From contig CAKTXU010000029.1 in NCBI GenBank assembly GCA_934630995.1, forward strand, positions 1-10,759: 10,759 bases of DNA, written 5' to 3'. How positions within the stretch are numbered: position 1 is the first letter of the stretch; every line of letters begins with the position of its first letter. Source of the stretch: an uncultured Eubacteriales bacterium. Lineage in GTDB: Bacteria; Bacillota; Clostridia; Oscillospirales; Acutalibacteraceae. Position numbers and translations under genes: made by a program. The notes under the pieces were generated by a model, which was not told the origin of the DNA, did not search any database, and saw only the letters and a program-made list of their open reading frames with translations. Of this stretch, positions 1 through 7,772 are shown one piece after another.

Positions 1-276
1 CTCCGCACGTTTATCCGCTTCCTGAGGCCGCAGGTAGGTGAATTGATAGTCTCCTTTGCTGGAAAACCACTCGAGCAGCGACGGAATCACGCCTCGGTAG
101 GCTTCGGCTTTAGGGTCGTAATATTCGATGGGGTATAGATCAGGATTCCCCGCCACATAGACCAGGCGGCCGCTGCCGGCGGCCGCCGCAGGAGCGGCGA
201 AGCAGGCGGCCAGCAAACAGGCCGCCGCCACGCAACCCAGTCTTTTTTTCAGCCCGAAGGCAGCGTGTTTTCTCAT
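1..276 (-). CDS. Secreted or lipid-anchored family 3 solute-binding domain protein, C-terminus outside window
   Basis: Only the first 92 codons are present; the frame runs off the left edge. It opens with a charged stretch (MRKHAAFGLKKR), then a hydrophobic segment rich in Ala and Leu to about residue 33, which is an export signal. LAAC (Cys25) fits a lipobox, but the Ala-rich end at 29-33 would also suit signal peptidase I, so lipid anchoring is open. The mature part begins with a beta strand (LVYVAGNPDLYPIEYYD) followed by a helix containing GVIPSLLEWF. That is the typical start of a periplasmic-type SBP_bac_3 domain (PF00497). In Clostridia this domain is used both in amino-acid ABC transporters and as the outer sensor of GGDEF, EAL or histidine kinase proteins; the missing C-terminus would decide. 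The ATG follows the previous stop by 4 bases with AGAAGGAAG just upstream, so it is the last visible gene of the operon. Family call fairly good, role unknown. Confidence 0.72.
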   Translation of the reverse strand, partial: MRKHAAFGLKKRLGCVAAACLLAACFAAPAAAAGSGRLVYVAGNPDLYPIEYYDPKAEAYRGVIPSLLEWFSSKGDYQFTYLRPQEADKRAE

Positions 277-280
277 CGGG

Positions 281-871
281 TCAAATCTTCCTTCTCTGAA
301 AAAGGGTCATATTCTGATCGGGGAGCAATTCTATGGGGGAGACGGCGTCCTCCCCGACGGCCTGCTGTGCCGTGCTTTCCTCACCGTCCGTCTCTTCCGC
401 CCCGGCCGTTTCCGCTCTCATCAGCTCTCCGGCCCTGCTTTCAGCCTGCTTGAGCTCCTCATCAAATTTCTCTAGAACGTCCTTTATCTGCTCCCGCAGC
501 TTCCCGATGTTTTCGGTATAGCCGTCCAGGCGCCGGTTTTCCTTGTTCATGCGCGCTTCCATCTGATCGTAAAGCGCCTGCTCCCGGCGGCGTGTCTCGC
601 TTTTGAGCTGGGCGGCATAGTCGCGGGCGTCGATGATCGAGTCGGAGACGGCAAGCTGCTTTTTGCGCAGATCCTCACTTTCCCTCTTCACCCGCTCCAG
701 CTCCGCCTCCAGCGCCTGCGTGCGTTCGCGCAGCTCCTTGACCAGCACCTCGTTCTTTTCATCCTTTTCGATGAGCTTCTGGGAAAACTCCTCATTCAAG
801 GCGGACACATACTGATACACGCTCTCTTTTTTGTACCCGAAAAGCCCTTTCTTCATCTCCTGAATCTGCAT
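281..871 (-). CDS. DivIVA-like coiled-coil protein of the exopolysaccharide operon
   Basis: A 196-residue soluble protein with no signal peptide or membrane span. Residues 6-28 (KKGLFGYKKESVYQYVSALN) resemble the short N-terminal module of DivIVA/GpsB-type proteins, where a glycine-containing turn precedes a helix that binds membranes or partners. From about residue 25 to 150 it is a long heptad-rich coiled coil full of Glu, Lys, Arg and Leu. The tail from about 150 is acidic and low-complexity (AETAGAEETDGEES) and probably disordered. The ATG at 871 has GGGAGG at 881-886 at 9-base spacing; a second ATG at codon 6 is possible but has a poorer site. It lies 16 bases after the glycosyltransferase stop, and its ribosome binding site fills that gap. 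DivIVA-family proteins recruit envelope machinery to curved membrane or septa, so a positioning or scaffold role for the synthase is a reasonable inference. Homology to true DivIVA is only suggested by the N-terminal pattern. Confidence 0.75.
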   Translation of the reverse strand: MQIQEMKKGLFGYKKESVYQYVSALNEEFSQKLIEKDEKNEVLVKELRERTQALEAELERVKRESEDLRKKQLAVSDSIIDARDYAAQLKSETRRREQALYDQMEARMNKENRRLDGYTENIGKLREQIKDVLEKFDEELKQAESRAGELMRAETAGAEETDGEESTAQQAVGEDAVSPIELLPDQNMTLFQRRKI

Positions 872-887
872 GGATGGATTCCTCCCT

Positions 888-2291
888 TTATTTTAGATTC
901 ATCTTTTTGCGCGTGATACGGCCCCAGTTGGCCTTTTTCTTTTTATATCCAAACAGCGCCGTCATTCTGACCCACGCCAGCACGAACCGCAAACAGGAAA
1001 CCTCGATAAAACAGAGCAGGATGGCCTTCAGCACATCTGAAAAGGACAGCTTGAGATCAATGGTATGGATTCTGGCAAAAAAGGCCGTGAGGGACAGGAC
1101 GGAAGAATAGACCGCATATATCAGAAAAAACAGGATCATAAACGGGACGTTGATAAGATCCACCACAAATGCGAGCAGAACCGTGAATACGCCGAACACC
1201 TCGATATACGGCGACAGCAGTTCATAGAGCAGAAAATAGATATATGACACGAAGCCGACCGCACCGAATTTCGGATTGGCAAGGATTCTCCGATGGCGCG
1301 TCATGCTCTGAAACAGACCGATATGCCATCTCCGCCGCTGCTTGCACAGGTCGTGCAGGCTTTCGGGAGCCTGGCTCCAGCAGATGGCGTCGGTCGCGTA
1401 TTTGATGAGATAGTTCATGCGGTGCTCCCGGCAGTAGACGTGCAGCTTGACGACCAGCTCCATATCCTCGCCCATCGTCGTGCTGTCGTAGCCACCCGCC
1501 GCGACAACCACGTCCTTCCTGAACAGGCCGAAGGCGCCGGAAATGATGATACTGCCGTTGAACTTGTCGAACAGGATGCGCGCCGCCAGGAAGGAACGGT
1601 CATACTCGAGTACCTGCATGCAGGCGATAAGATTGCGGGGAAGCTTGTAATTGACGACCCGGCCGTTGAGGATTTCGGTGCCGTTGGAGGGCCGTACCGC
1701 GCCGCCGACAGCCACGACGCCGTCGTTTTCCAAAACCGGACGGACGATTTTTTCCAGCGAATCGTATTGCAGGGCTGAGTCGGCGTCCATACAGATGAAA
1801 TAGGGATATCTCGACGCATTGATGCCCATGTTCAGCGAATCCGCCTTGCCGCCGTTTTTCTTGCGGATCAGGGTGATGGGGACCTTGAAGGCCGCCGACT
1901 CATAAATGAATTCCTCCGGCTGGCACGAGAGCTGAAACCGGATTGGCCGGGAGATGTGCCGCATATTGAAGGCTTCGATGACACGGCGGGAGGTGTCGTC
2001 CGTCGATCCGTCGTCCACCACGATAATCTCGTACAGCTTATACTCCAGCGCCAGCAGGGAACGGACGGTGGCCTCTATCGTCACCTCCTCATTATGGGCG
2101 GGAACGATGATGCTGATGGGCACGTAATAATCGTCCAGCAGCTCATTTTTCAGCCGATTCCGGCGTCGGTTGCTGTACAGAGTGGACGATCCCACCGCCA
2201 CCGCCAGGAATAGGAAGGTGGAATATCCGATGAGATAAAGGATAAAAAACGCACCCACATAATCGAAAAATAGCTTGATAGCGTCGGTCAC
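888..2291 (-). CDS. Processive membrane glycosyltransferase, GT2 family (polysaccharide synthase)
   Basis: A 467-residue inverting GT-A enzyme related to PgaC/IcaA, hyaluronan and cellulose synthases. An N-terminal membrane segment spans about 10-38. The catalytic domain begins at PISIIVPAHNEE (58-69). It shows the UDP-binding VVDDGST (D93, D94), the metal-binding DAD (169-171), the acceptor-site TMGED (E275, D276) and QRRRW (318-322), the signature of processive synthases. Hydrophobic segments at about 345-405 and 420-440 should form the export channel. Only about 25 basic residues follow, so there is no C-terminal PilZ domain and no sign of direct c-di-GMP activation. The start is GTG, overlapping the upstream stop as GTGA, with GGTGA 7 bases before it, which implies translational coupling to the HEAT-repeat gene. 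The product is most likely a beta-linked polymer (GlcNAc, glucose or mixed); substrate cannot be read from sequence. It is probably the central enzyme of the operon. Confidence 0.93.
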   Translation of the reverse strand: MTDAIKLFFDYVGAFFILYLIGYSTFLFLAVAVGSSTLYSNRRRNRLKNELLDDYYVPISIIVPAHNEEVTIEATVRSLLALEYKLYEIIVVDDGSTDDTSRRVIEAFNMRHISRPIRFQLSCQPEEFIYESAAFKVPITLIRKKNGGKADSLNMGINASRYPYFICMDADSALQYDSLEKIVRPVLENDGVVAVGGAVRPSNGTEILNGRVVNYKLPRNLIACMQVLEYDRSFLAARILFDKFNGSIIISGAFGLFRKDVVVAAGGYDSTTMGEDMELVVKLHVYCREHRMNYLIKYATDAICWSQAPESLHDLCKQRRRWHIGLFQSMTRHRRILANPKFGAVGFVSYIYFLLYELLSPYIEVFGVFTVLLAFVVDLINVPFMILFFLIYAVYSSVLSLTAFFARIHTIDLKLSFSDVLKAILLCFIEVSCLRFVLAWVRMTALFGYKKKKANWGRITRKKMNLK

Positions 2292-3412
2292 GGCCGGCTC
2301 ACCGCCCTTTCCTGGGCCTCATGACCCTTGAGCTTGCGGGATTCCAAACGATACATTATCATTTCCCGCGCATAACGGTCATTGCCGTTCATGATGTCCA
2401 CCACCTGGCTGTAATTGACGCCCAGCGCGTCCAGACTCAGGGCGGCGTTATACCGGACGTACCAGTTGCCGTTGCCCAGCGCGGTCTTAAGGGCTTCGAC
2501 CGTATCGCTGCCCGGATAGCCCGCCAGGGCCGTCGCGGCAAAGGCAGCGTAATTCCAGCGCAGCGGATCGGTATCGGTAACGAACCGGATAAGCAGCGGG
2601 CGCGCCGTCTGAGAGGGATAACGGCCGAAATACCGGATGGCGGCGAAATGCAGCTCACTGTCCTGCGTCTCATCCAGAAGGATAGCGAGAACCCGTTCCT
2701 GGTAATCGCCGGATTTGAATCGGATATAGTTGAGCAGGGTGACCTTGGTTTCCACGGAAAAATCGTCGAAGGCCTCCCAGAAAAGCGCTATCAGCCGCTG
2801 ATGGTCACCTTCAAAGGTGAGAAGCCCGTCGGACAGGATTTTGTCATGGTAGAAAACATCCCGTTTGTCGAGGAGCATCACCGCTTCCACCACCACTTCC
2901 TCACAGCCAAAGCTGTACAGGGCCTTCATGGTGTTCTGGCGGCAGTAAAGGCTGTCCTTTTTGAGATATTCCTTCAGAACATCCAGAATGGCATCGAAGG
3001 GCATCTGCCGGCAGACCTTATACTTGGAGAGTAGATAGGCGAAATAGGCAGTCTGCATCGTCTCCTTTTTCAGATAGACCATGGACAGGTGGATAAACAC
3101 CGGCCTAATTTGCACAAGATACTGCTCCGCCAGCACGCCATCCTCCCGGGTGAGCTTGGATAGCGATTCATCGAACGCCATCAGACGGCCCACCCGCGTG
3201 AGCTTTTTGTTAAGATAAAGCTGGTGCTTCTCTTCGACCGGCTCCCCCTGCCGGATATGCTCCAGTTGCCGCTCAAGCGTTCTGTCGAAACGGCGGCTTC
3301 GTTTATTCAACCGGCGCTCACTGCTTTTAAAGGCGAAAATACAGATGCAGTTGAACAGGATCATACTCACGCAGATAGCGCCGTAACAGTAAATGAGAAC
3401 CTCAATTCGCAT
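2288..3412 (-). CDS. Membrane-anchored HEAT-repeat protein
   Basis: A 374-residue protein with one N-terminal membrane helix (about 4-28) followed by a strongly basic stretch (KSSERRLNKRSRR), so the bulk should face the cytoplasm. The body is alpha-helical throughout. The clearest HEAT-like repeats lie between about 235 and 335, for example ELHFAAIRYFGRY, WNYAAFAATALAGYP and WYVRYNAALSLDALG, each with the usual small-residue packing and a following Pro/Gly turn. HEAT solenoids bind proteins and have no catalytic motif. I chose the ATG at 3412, preceded by GGCAGG at 8 bases, over an in-frame TTG at 3451 that lies inside the preceding gene. The stop overlaps the glycosyltransferase start by 4 bases, so the two proteins are probably made in step. 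A cytoplasmic scaffold or assembly partner of the synthase is the likely role, by inference from coupling and topology. The name gives fold, not function. Confidence 0.85.
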   Translation of the reverse strand: MRIEVLIYCYGAICVSMILFNCICIFAFKSSERRLNKRSRRFDRTLERQLEHIRQGEPVEEKHQLYLNKKLTRVGRLMAFDESLSKLTREDGVLAEQYLVQIRPVFIHLSMVYLKKETMQTAYFAYLLSKYKVCRQMPFDAILDVLKEYLKKDSLYCRQNTMKALYSFGCEEVVVEAVMLLDKRDVFYHDKILSDGLLTFEGDHQRLIALFWEAFDDFSVETKVTLLNYIRFKSGDYQERVLAILLDETQDSELHFAAIRYFGRYPSQTARPLLIRFVTDTDPLRWNYAAFAATALAGYPGSDTVEALKTALGNGNWYVRYNAALSLDALGVNYSQVVDIMNGNDRYAREMIMYRLESRKLKGHEAQERAVSRP

Positions 3413-3432
3413 CAGCCGCACCTGCCTTTCTC

Positions 3433-5568
3433 TCAGTCCAGGGAATTCCAATATTCTTTCATCACATAATAAGAGCTCTTGAGCCGCTCGTGATAGGTCA
3501 CCTTTTTCCCCCAGCCCTCCAGCTCGAATTTATCCATCAGGATCCGTCCGCTCCGGTCGGCGCCGTCTCCGATGCCGATATAGAGGCCGTCGGTGGTCAG
3601 ATATTCGATGCCATAGTGCTCGTAATAGTCGTCGTGTATCTTCATCTCGGAGGGATTGGCGAAATTGAGCAGCTGCCAGGGCAGCTTTATCTCAATATAA
3701 TCGCCGCTGAAAATGAAATCCGCCAGGGAGTTGAAATCAGGAGACGAGGGATTGGCGTTGCCGTAGGTCAACAGCCCGGTCTCATACACCTCGGCGGGAG
3801 ATTCGATATTCCCGGTGAGAAGCGGCGTGGCTGTCTGCAGCATGAGACTGATGGGCTTGAAAACCGGCGTGTCCTTATCCACCGGGTTCAAATAGGCGTC
3901 CATGTTATGGGTTTCGTGATAGAACATTGCGCGGAGTACCTCATACCGCTCCTGCACCAGCACCCGGCTGTTGCCGCGGCCATCAATCGCCATCACGAAA
4001 TCACAGTCCCGCTCGAATTTCAAATTATAGTTCTCGCAGTAATTGCTGCCGGTTTTCGGCGTGGTGTCAATGGGAATATAGAGCGTATCCTTATCCGGAT
4101 CAAAACCCGGCTTATGCACAAGAAAATAGAGGAATTTTTCATCGTATTTCATGGACACCGTCATGCCGTTGGCGCTGGTGACGACATCTTCCTGCGTCCA
4201 TTCGGAGATATCGCCGTCCACGTAGCAGACCGACTGTTCCTTGCCGGGATCAAAGGCCAGGAGACCGAAATACTGCTCATTGGTCTGGTAATCACTCCAG
4301 TAGGGCGTCTTCAGCAAATCCACCGCGTGCATGGTGTTCCAGGTACGCTTGAACCATTCATCCTGCCAGGTGAACACACAGCTACCTGCACAGCCTGCAG
4401 CCATGATATCCTTATAGCAATCGACGATCGCCTGGCCCTGCTCCTGCTCGGACATGTTGCCCTGGTTCCGACCGGTGTTCTGATCCCGTTGCGCCATGCC
4501 GCGGCCGGTGGATACGCCGTATTCCGAAATCACCACCGGGATGGTGTGATGCGCGGTGAGCGTTTTCAGATAGGTGAGATAGGTGTTGAGCTTCCCATTG
4601 GTGTATTCAAAGCCCGACTTATCCTCCACGTAGGCGAGATAGTCCGGATAGTAAGGATATACATGATAGGAGGCGAAATGCCCGGAAATGAACTTTTCCG
4701 TGGTTTTGATATGCTCCACGTCCACCTTGGCGCATTTCATGAAAAACTCGGTGATAGTCTCAGGATAATCGAAGGGATCGGTGGTGGGCCAGTTGGAGAA
4801 GGCTATCAGGCGCTGTTGCTTATACCGCTTGCTTTCATAAGAGATGATCCGATCCCCCACCTCGGCGAGCATCGCCTCGAAGGGAGTTGCTTCCGGAGAG
4901 GTGAACATATACTCACCGGCGTAGCTGTTCCGATCCGGGTATTTGTGGTCGGTATAGGCGACGGTGACATCCTCCCATTCCACGCCCAGAATATACCCGA
5001 TGAGCCATGGAGATACATCCTTTGTATAGGAGCCGGAACCGGTACCGTAGCCCAGGGACAGCTTTTTCTGCCCGTGCAGGATATCCACCACCGTGCGGCA
5101 GTCGTCCAGAAAGGTCTGCCGGAATTTGTCGTCATAGGCGTCAAGATGGGAATTTTGTATGTAGTCATTCACCCATACGCCGTGGAGCAGGTAGAGCGGC
5201 TCCTCCCGGCCGTGGTTATACTCGTAAAAGGCGTTGTAAAAATCATCGTGGAGGATGGTATACACCCGGATGGTGTTGGCGCCCATCTCCTGAATATAGG
5301 CAAACCACCGCAGATAGGTTTCCTTGTCTATGGCGTAGTCGGTGGCCCACTCCCCGGGTATGCCGACGCCCAGATTGACGCCGCGGATTTCGAAGGGGAC
5401 GGGCTCCTCCCCTTTTTTCATGTATATGCTGTCCTCGTCAGTGGTCATGAAGGTCTGCACGGCCTGCTTCGGGTGAAAATCGATATACAGCCCGAAGCGG
5501 TAATACGCCGTGTCGACCAACAGGCACAGCAGAACAACAGACGCGACCGCGATGATGAATTTTTTCAT
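3433..5568 (-). CDS. Membrane-anchored extracellular TIM-barrel glycosidase with C-terminal CBM9/DOMON-like module
   Basis: A 711-residue protein with a single uncleaved-looking N-terminal signal anchor (about 4-22), placing the rest outside the membrane. Residues about 58-420 look like a GH-A clan (beta/alpha)8 barrel of the GH5/GH2 kind: FEIRGVNLG opens the barrel, GANTIRVYTI is a typical strand 2, VEWED (E197/E199) sits where the acid/base strand 4 is expected, and PVVISEYG (E349) fits the strand 7 nucleophile; VFTWQDEWF (398-406) is the usual last strand. From about 446, YVDGDISEW starts a beta-rich domain like CBM9 or DOMON modules that bind sugar chains. It begins 21 bases after the CotH stop with GGGGAAGGGGG upstream. 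Pairing with a processive GT2 parallels BcsZ, PgaB or CcsZ type hydrolases that trim or release the nascent polymer. Exact GH family and linkage cannot be fixed here; loss of activity (pseudoenzyme) is possible. Confidence 0.82.
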   Translation of the reverse strand: MKKFIIAVASVVLLCLLVDTAYYRFGLYIDFHPKQAVQTFMTTDEDSIYMKKGEEPVPFEIRGVNLGVGIPGEWATDYAIDKETYLRWFAYIQEMGANTIRVYTILHDDFYNAFYEYNHGREEPLYLLHGVWVNDYIQNSHLDAYDDKFRQTFLDDCRTVVDILHGQKKLSLGYGTGSGSYTKDVSPWLIGYILGVEWEDVTVAYTDHKYPDRNSYAGEYMFTSPEATPFEAMLAEVGDRIISYESKRYKQQRLIAFSNWPTTDPFDYPETITEFFMKCAKVDVEHIKTTEKFISGHFASYHVYPYYPDYLAYVEDKSGFEYTNGKLNTYLTYLKTLTAHHTIPVVISEYGVSTGRGMAQRDQNTGRNQGNMSEQEQGQAIVDCYKDIMAAGCAGSCVFTWQDEWFKRTWNTMHAVDLLKTPYWSDYQTNEQYFGLLAFDPGKEQSVCYVDGDISEWTQEDVVTSANGMTVSMKYDEKFLYFLVHKPGFDPDKDTLYIPIDTTPKTGSNYCENYNLKFERDCDFVMAIDGRGNSRVLVQERYEVLRAMFYHETHNMDAYLNPVDKDTPVFKPISLMLQTATPLLTGNIESPAEVYETGLLTYGNANPSSPDFNSLADFIFSGDYIEIKLPWQLLNFANPSEMKIHDDYYEHYGIEYLTTDGLYIGIGDGADRSGRILMDKFELEGWGKKVTYHERLKSSYYVMKEYWNSLD

Positions 5569-5589
5569 GCCGTGCCCCCTTCCCCTTTA

Positions 5590-7053
5590 TCAGTGATTGA
5601 ATTTCTTGACCTTGGACTCGTGGCTATACTGCTTGAGAATTTCCAGGTGATCGTCCATCCAGGCGGCCCGCTCGAAAATAAAGCTCTTCAGCGACGCCAC
5701 CGCCTCAGAGTGATTCGCCGGATTGCGTTCGGCCGGATACAGCATATCGACATCGAAGGTATAGCCCCATACCTCGAAATTCCTGTCCACGGCGTCGCCG
5801 AGATAAGCCAGCGTGTCGTCGATATACCGGTTGAGATAGTCGTCGCTCAGATAGCTTTTTCGCAGCTCCTCGTACCGGCGCAGGAGCTTGTTACAGAAAT
5901 ATTCATCCTTGAGCAGCATGTAATACCAGACATTCAGATGCAACTCCAGCCGCTGGGGCTCCATCAGAGAATGGGTGTAATTGTCACACGCCGAGTTGAA
6001 ATCCCAAATGACCATTTTGTACTTTCCACCCACGTCCTTATAGACGTATGTGGATAGCCAACCCGCGTCGTAATTGGCCGTAAACTCATTGAGGAGGAAA
6101 TAATCCACAAAGGAGTCGGCGTCGATATAATGCCAGTAGCCGTAATCATCCGTGTCATAATCGTAGGAATACAGCGCTTTTTCGAAATCCGAAAACTCCT
6201 GGGCTATAGCATCCGCCAATTCGGCGGTGAGTTTGCCGGTGCGCGGATATTTGATATCCAGGGCCTGTAGGTTGCGGTAGGTGTAATGGGTAAAGGTTTC
6301 GATATTTTTCAGTTCCGTGGTGCTGCCCCGATCGAGCCGCAGCAAAAAGCCGGTCTTGTCGGAGCCCTTTATCGGCTCGGTCAGGTTCAGACGGCAATTT
6401 TTGCCGCTGGTAATCGTCTCGAGCATCACATACAGCCCGCGGTATTCCCCGTCCACCATGACCTCACAGAAGCGGACATTGGGCGCGTAATCCATAATTT
6501 CCCCTGCGATGTTGTACCACATGTAATTACGGAGGAGGGATTTGTCCAGATACGGGCCGTACAGCGCCCATTCGTAATGGGCGTCCATCCCCATCACCGC
6601 CTGGTCGGCATAGGCCCCCTGGCCGTCCACAAAGCGCAGCAAATAGCTTTTCTTGTCAAAATAGCGGGAGGAGTTGCCGCGAATACGGATGAGAGCGGCC
6701 GTGTCCAGAGCGGCTGCGTCGCCGGGATGGTTGTTGGCCTCCGCATTATCGACCACGGCGATGCGGGCGTTCAGCATCTCCTCGCCGTCCTCAGTGGTGG
6801 TAAAACCGATTTCCTGCTGATTCTCATCTCTGATAGGATCGCCGGGAATCGCCTTGCCGCCGGTATCGATGAGCACAAGCGGCAGGTGGGTGCAGAGCGC
6901 GCTGCCGTCGCAGGCGCATTCCTGCCCCGGCTGCCGGGCTTCCAGATGCTGATGGACCCGGCGGCTGGGATTATCCGCAGCCAGGGCGGAGGCGGCGCAC
7001 GCAACCAGCAGGGCGGCCACGGCCGTCGCCACCCCTATCAGTCTGTATTTCAT
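5590..7053 (-). CDS. Secreted CotH-family protein kinase
   Basis: A 487-residue exported protein. The signal segment spans about 4-26; LVAC at 16-19 could be a lipobox and ALA-AD near 26 a signal peptidase I site, so lipid anchoring is undecided. The CotH kinase domain is recognised from LIRIRGNSSRYFDKKSYLLRF (about 121-141), EWALYGPYLDKSLLRNYMWYNIA (161-183), FCEVMVDGEYRGLYVMLETI (195-214) and the metal-binding region MVIWDFNSACDNY (347-359, D351). These match the divergent kinase fold shown for Bacillus subtilis CotH, which phosphorylates the spore coat proteins CotB and CotG, and for secreted CotH proteins of other bacteria. Residues 27-115 are an extra N-terminal region with several Cys. 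The gene sits in a c-di-GMP-linked glycan operon rather than beside coat genes, so a surface or matrix substrate is more likely than coat. Start ATG has GAGGAAGGGGG 9 bases upstream. The phosphate acceptor is unknown. Confidence 0.92.
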   Translation of the reverse strand: MKYRLIGVATAVAALLVACAASALAADNPSRRVHQHLEARQPGQECACDGSALCTHLPLVLIDTGGKAIPGDPIRDENQQEIGFTTTEDGEEMLNARIAVVDNAEANNHPGDAAALDTAALIRIRGNSSRYFDKKSYLLRFVDGQGAYADQAVMGMDAHYEWALYGPYLDKSLLRNYMWYNIAGEIMDYAPNVRFCEVMVDGEYRGLYVMLETITSGKNCRLNLTEPIKGSDKTGFLLRLDRGSTTELKNIETFTHYTYRNLQALDIKYPRTGKLTAELADAIAQEFSDFEKALYSYDYDTDDYGYWHYIDADSFVDYFLLNEFTANYDAGWLSTYVYKDVGGKYKMVIWDFNSACDNYTHSLMEPQRLELHLNVWYYMLLKDEYFCNKLLRRYEELRKSYLSDDYLNRYIDDTLAYLGDAVDRNFEVWGYTFDVDMLYPAERNPANHSEAVASLKSFIFERAAWMDDHLEILKQYSHESKVKKFNH

Positions 7054-7079
7054 AAGCGAACGCCCCCTTCCTCAAACCG

Positions 7080-7757
7080 TCAGCTGGATATCTCATCGTT
7101 TTGCGCGACGATATTAAAATACTCGATGTTGCCGATTTCATAGACGGCGTCGGTGATGCTCTTTTCCTCATTCCGCGCCGCCTCCAGCGTACGCCTGGAC
7201 AGCTCGTAAATGAACTCCACACTGCCCTCCGTGGTGTTTTTCACCCGCAGCGTCGCCTTGCGGGAGAAATACTGGAACAGCAGGGCCTCAATGCGCTGCT
7301 CATCCATGCGGGCCGCGCGGATAATCAGCAGCTGCCGGTCGTCGTTTTTGATACGGCCCAGAACGAGCAGAAGAAGAAAGACGGCCAGACTTCCGACCGC
7401 AGCGACGACATAATCTCCCACCCCGCAGCAGATGCCGACGATAATCGTCCAGAATATATACACCGTGTCGCGGGAATCCTTAATGGCGGTGCGGAAGCGC
7501 ACGATGGACAGCGCGCCCACCATGCCCAGCGACAACGCGATATTGTTGCCGATGACGGTCATCACCGTCGCTGTCAGGACGGTCAGCACCACCAGGGAGA
7601 CGTTGAACTTTTTGCTGTAGATGCCGCCGCTGTGCGAAATGCGATAGGACAGGTAGATGACGAAGGCCAGCACCACCGCCACGGCGATATGCAGGATAAT
7701 GTCCCGAGGCGCCAGATCCCCCGTTTTGTCAAAAAGCTCCAGAAGGTATTTTTTCAT
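7080..7757 (-). CDS. DUF4956 family integral membrane protein
   Basis: A 225-residue protein with about four hydrophobic segments (near 20-38, 52-70, 99-113 and 115-134). Between the second and third lies the family hallmark, LGMVGALSIVRFRTAIKDSRDTVYIFW (about 77-103), conserved in DUF4956 (PF16316). The C-terminal 90 residues are soluble and mixed alpha/beta (RQLLIIRAARMDEQRIEALLFQYF, then SVEFIYELSRRT), probably cytoplasmic. The biochemical role of the family is not established; it is commonly found next to VTC-domain and CotH genes, as here, which suggests a joint membrane complex. Its ribosome binding site (GGGGAG, 8 bases before the ATG) begins immediately at the stop codon of the VTC gene, with only 15 bases between the two reading frames. 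A channel or transporter for the polymer or nucleotide product is conceivable but not shown by any motif I can see. Confidence 0.9.
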   Translation of the reverse strand: MKKYLLELFDKTGDLAPRDIILHIAVAVVLAFVIYLSYRISHSGGIYSKKFNVSLVVLTVLTATVMTVIGNNIALSLGMVGALSIVRFRTAIKDSRDTVYIFWTIIVGICCGVGDYVVAAVGSLAVFLLLLVLGRIKNDDRQLLIIRAARMDEQRIEALLFQYFSRKATLRVKNTTEGSVEFIYELSRRTLEAARNEEKSITDAVYEIGNIEYFNIVAQNDEISS

Positions 7758-7772
7758 GCCGCTATCTCCCCT

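Noticed and set aside
3490..6057. 855-codon open frame on the plus strand
   Set aside because: It lies antisense to the glycosidase and the end of the CotH gene, both with clear domains and ribosome binding sites. Its translation is low in recognisable motifs and reflects GC-biased third positions opposite real codons.
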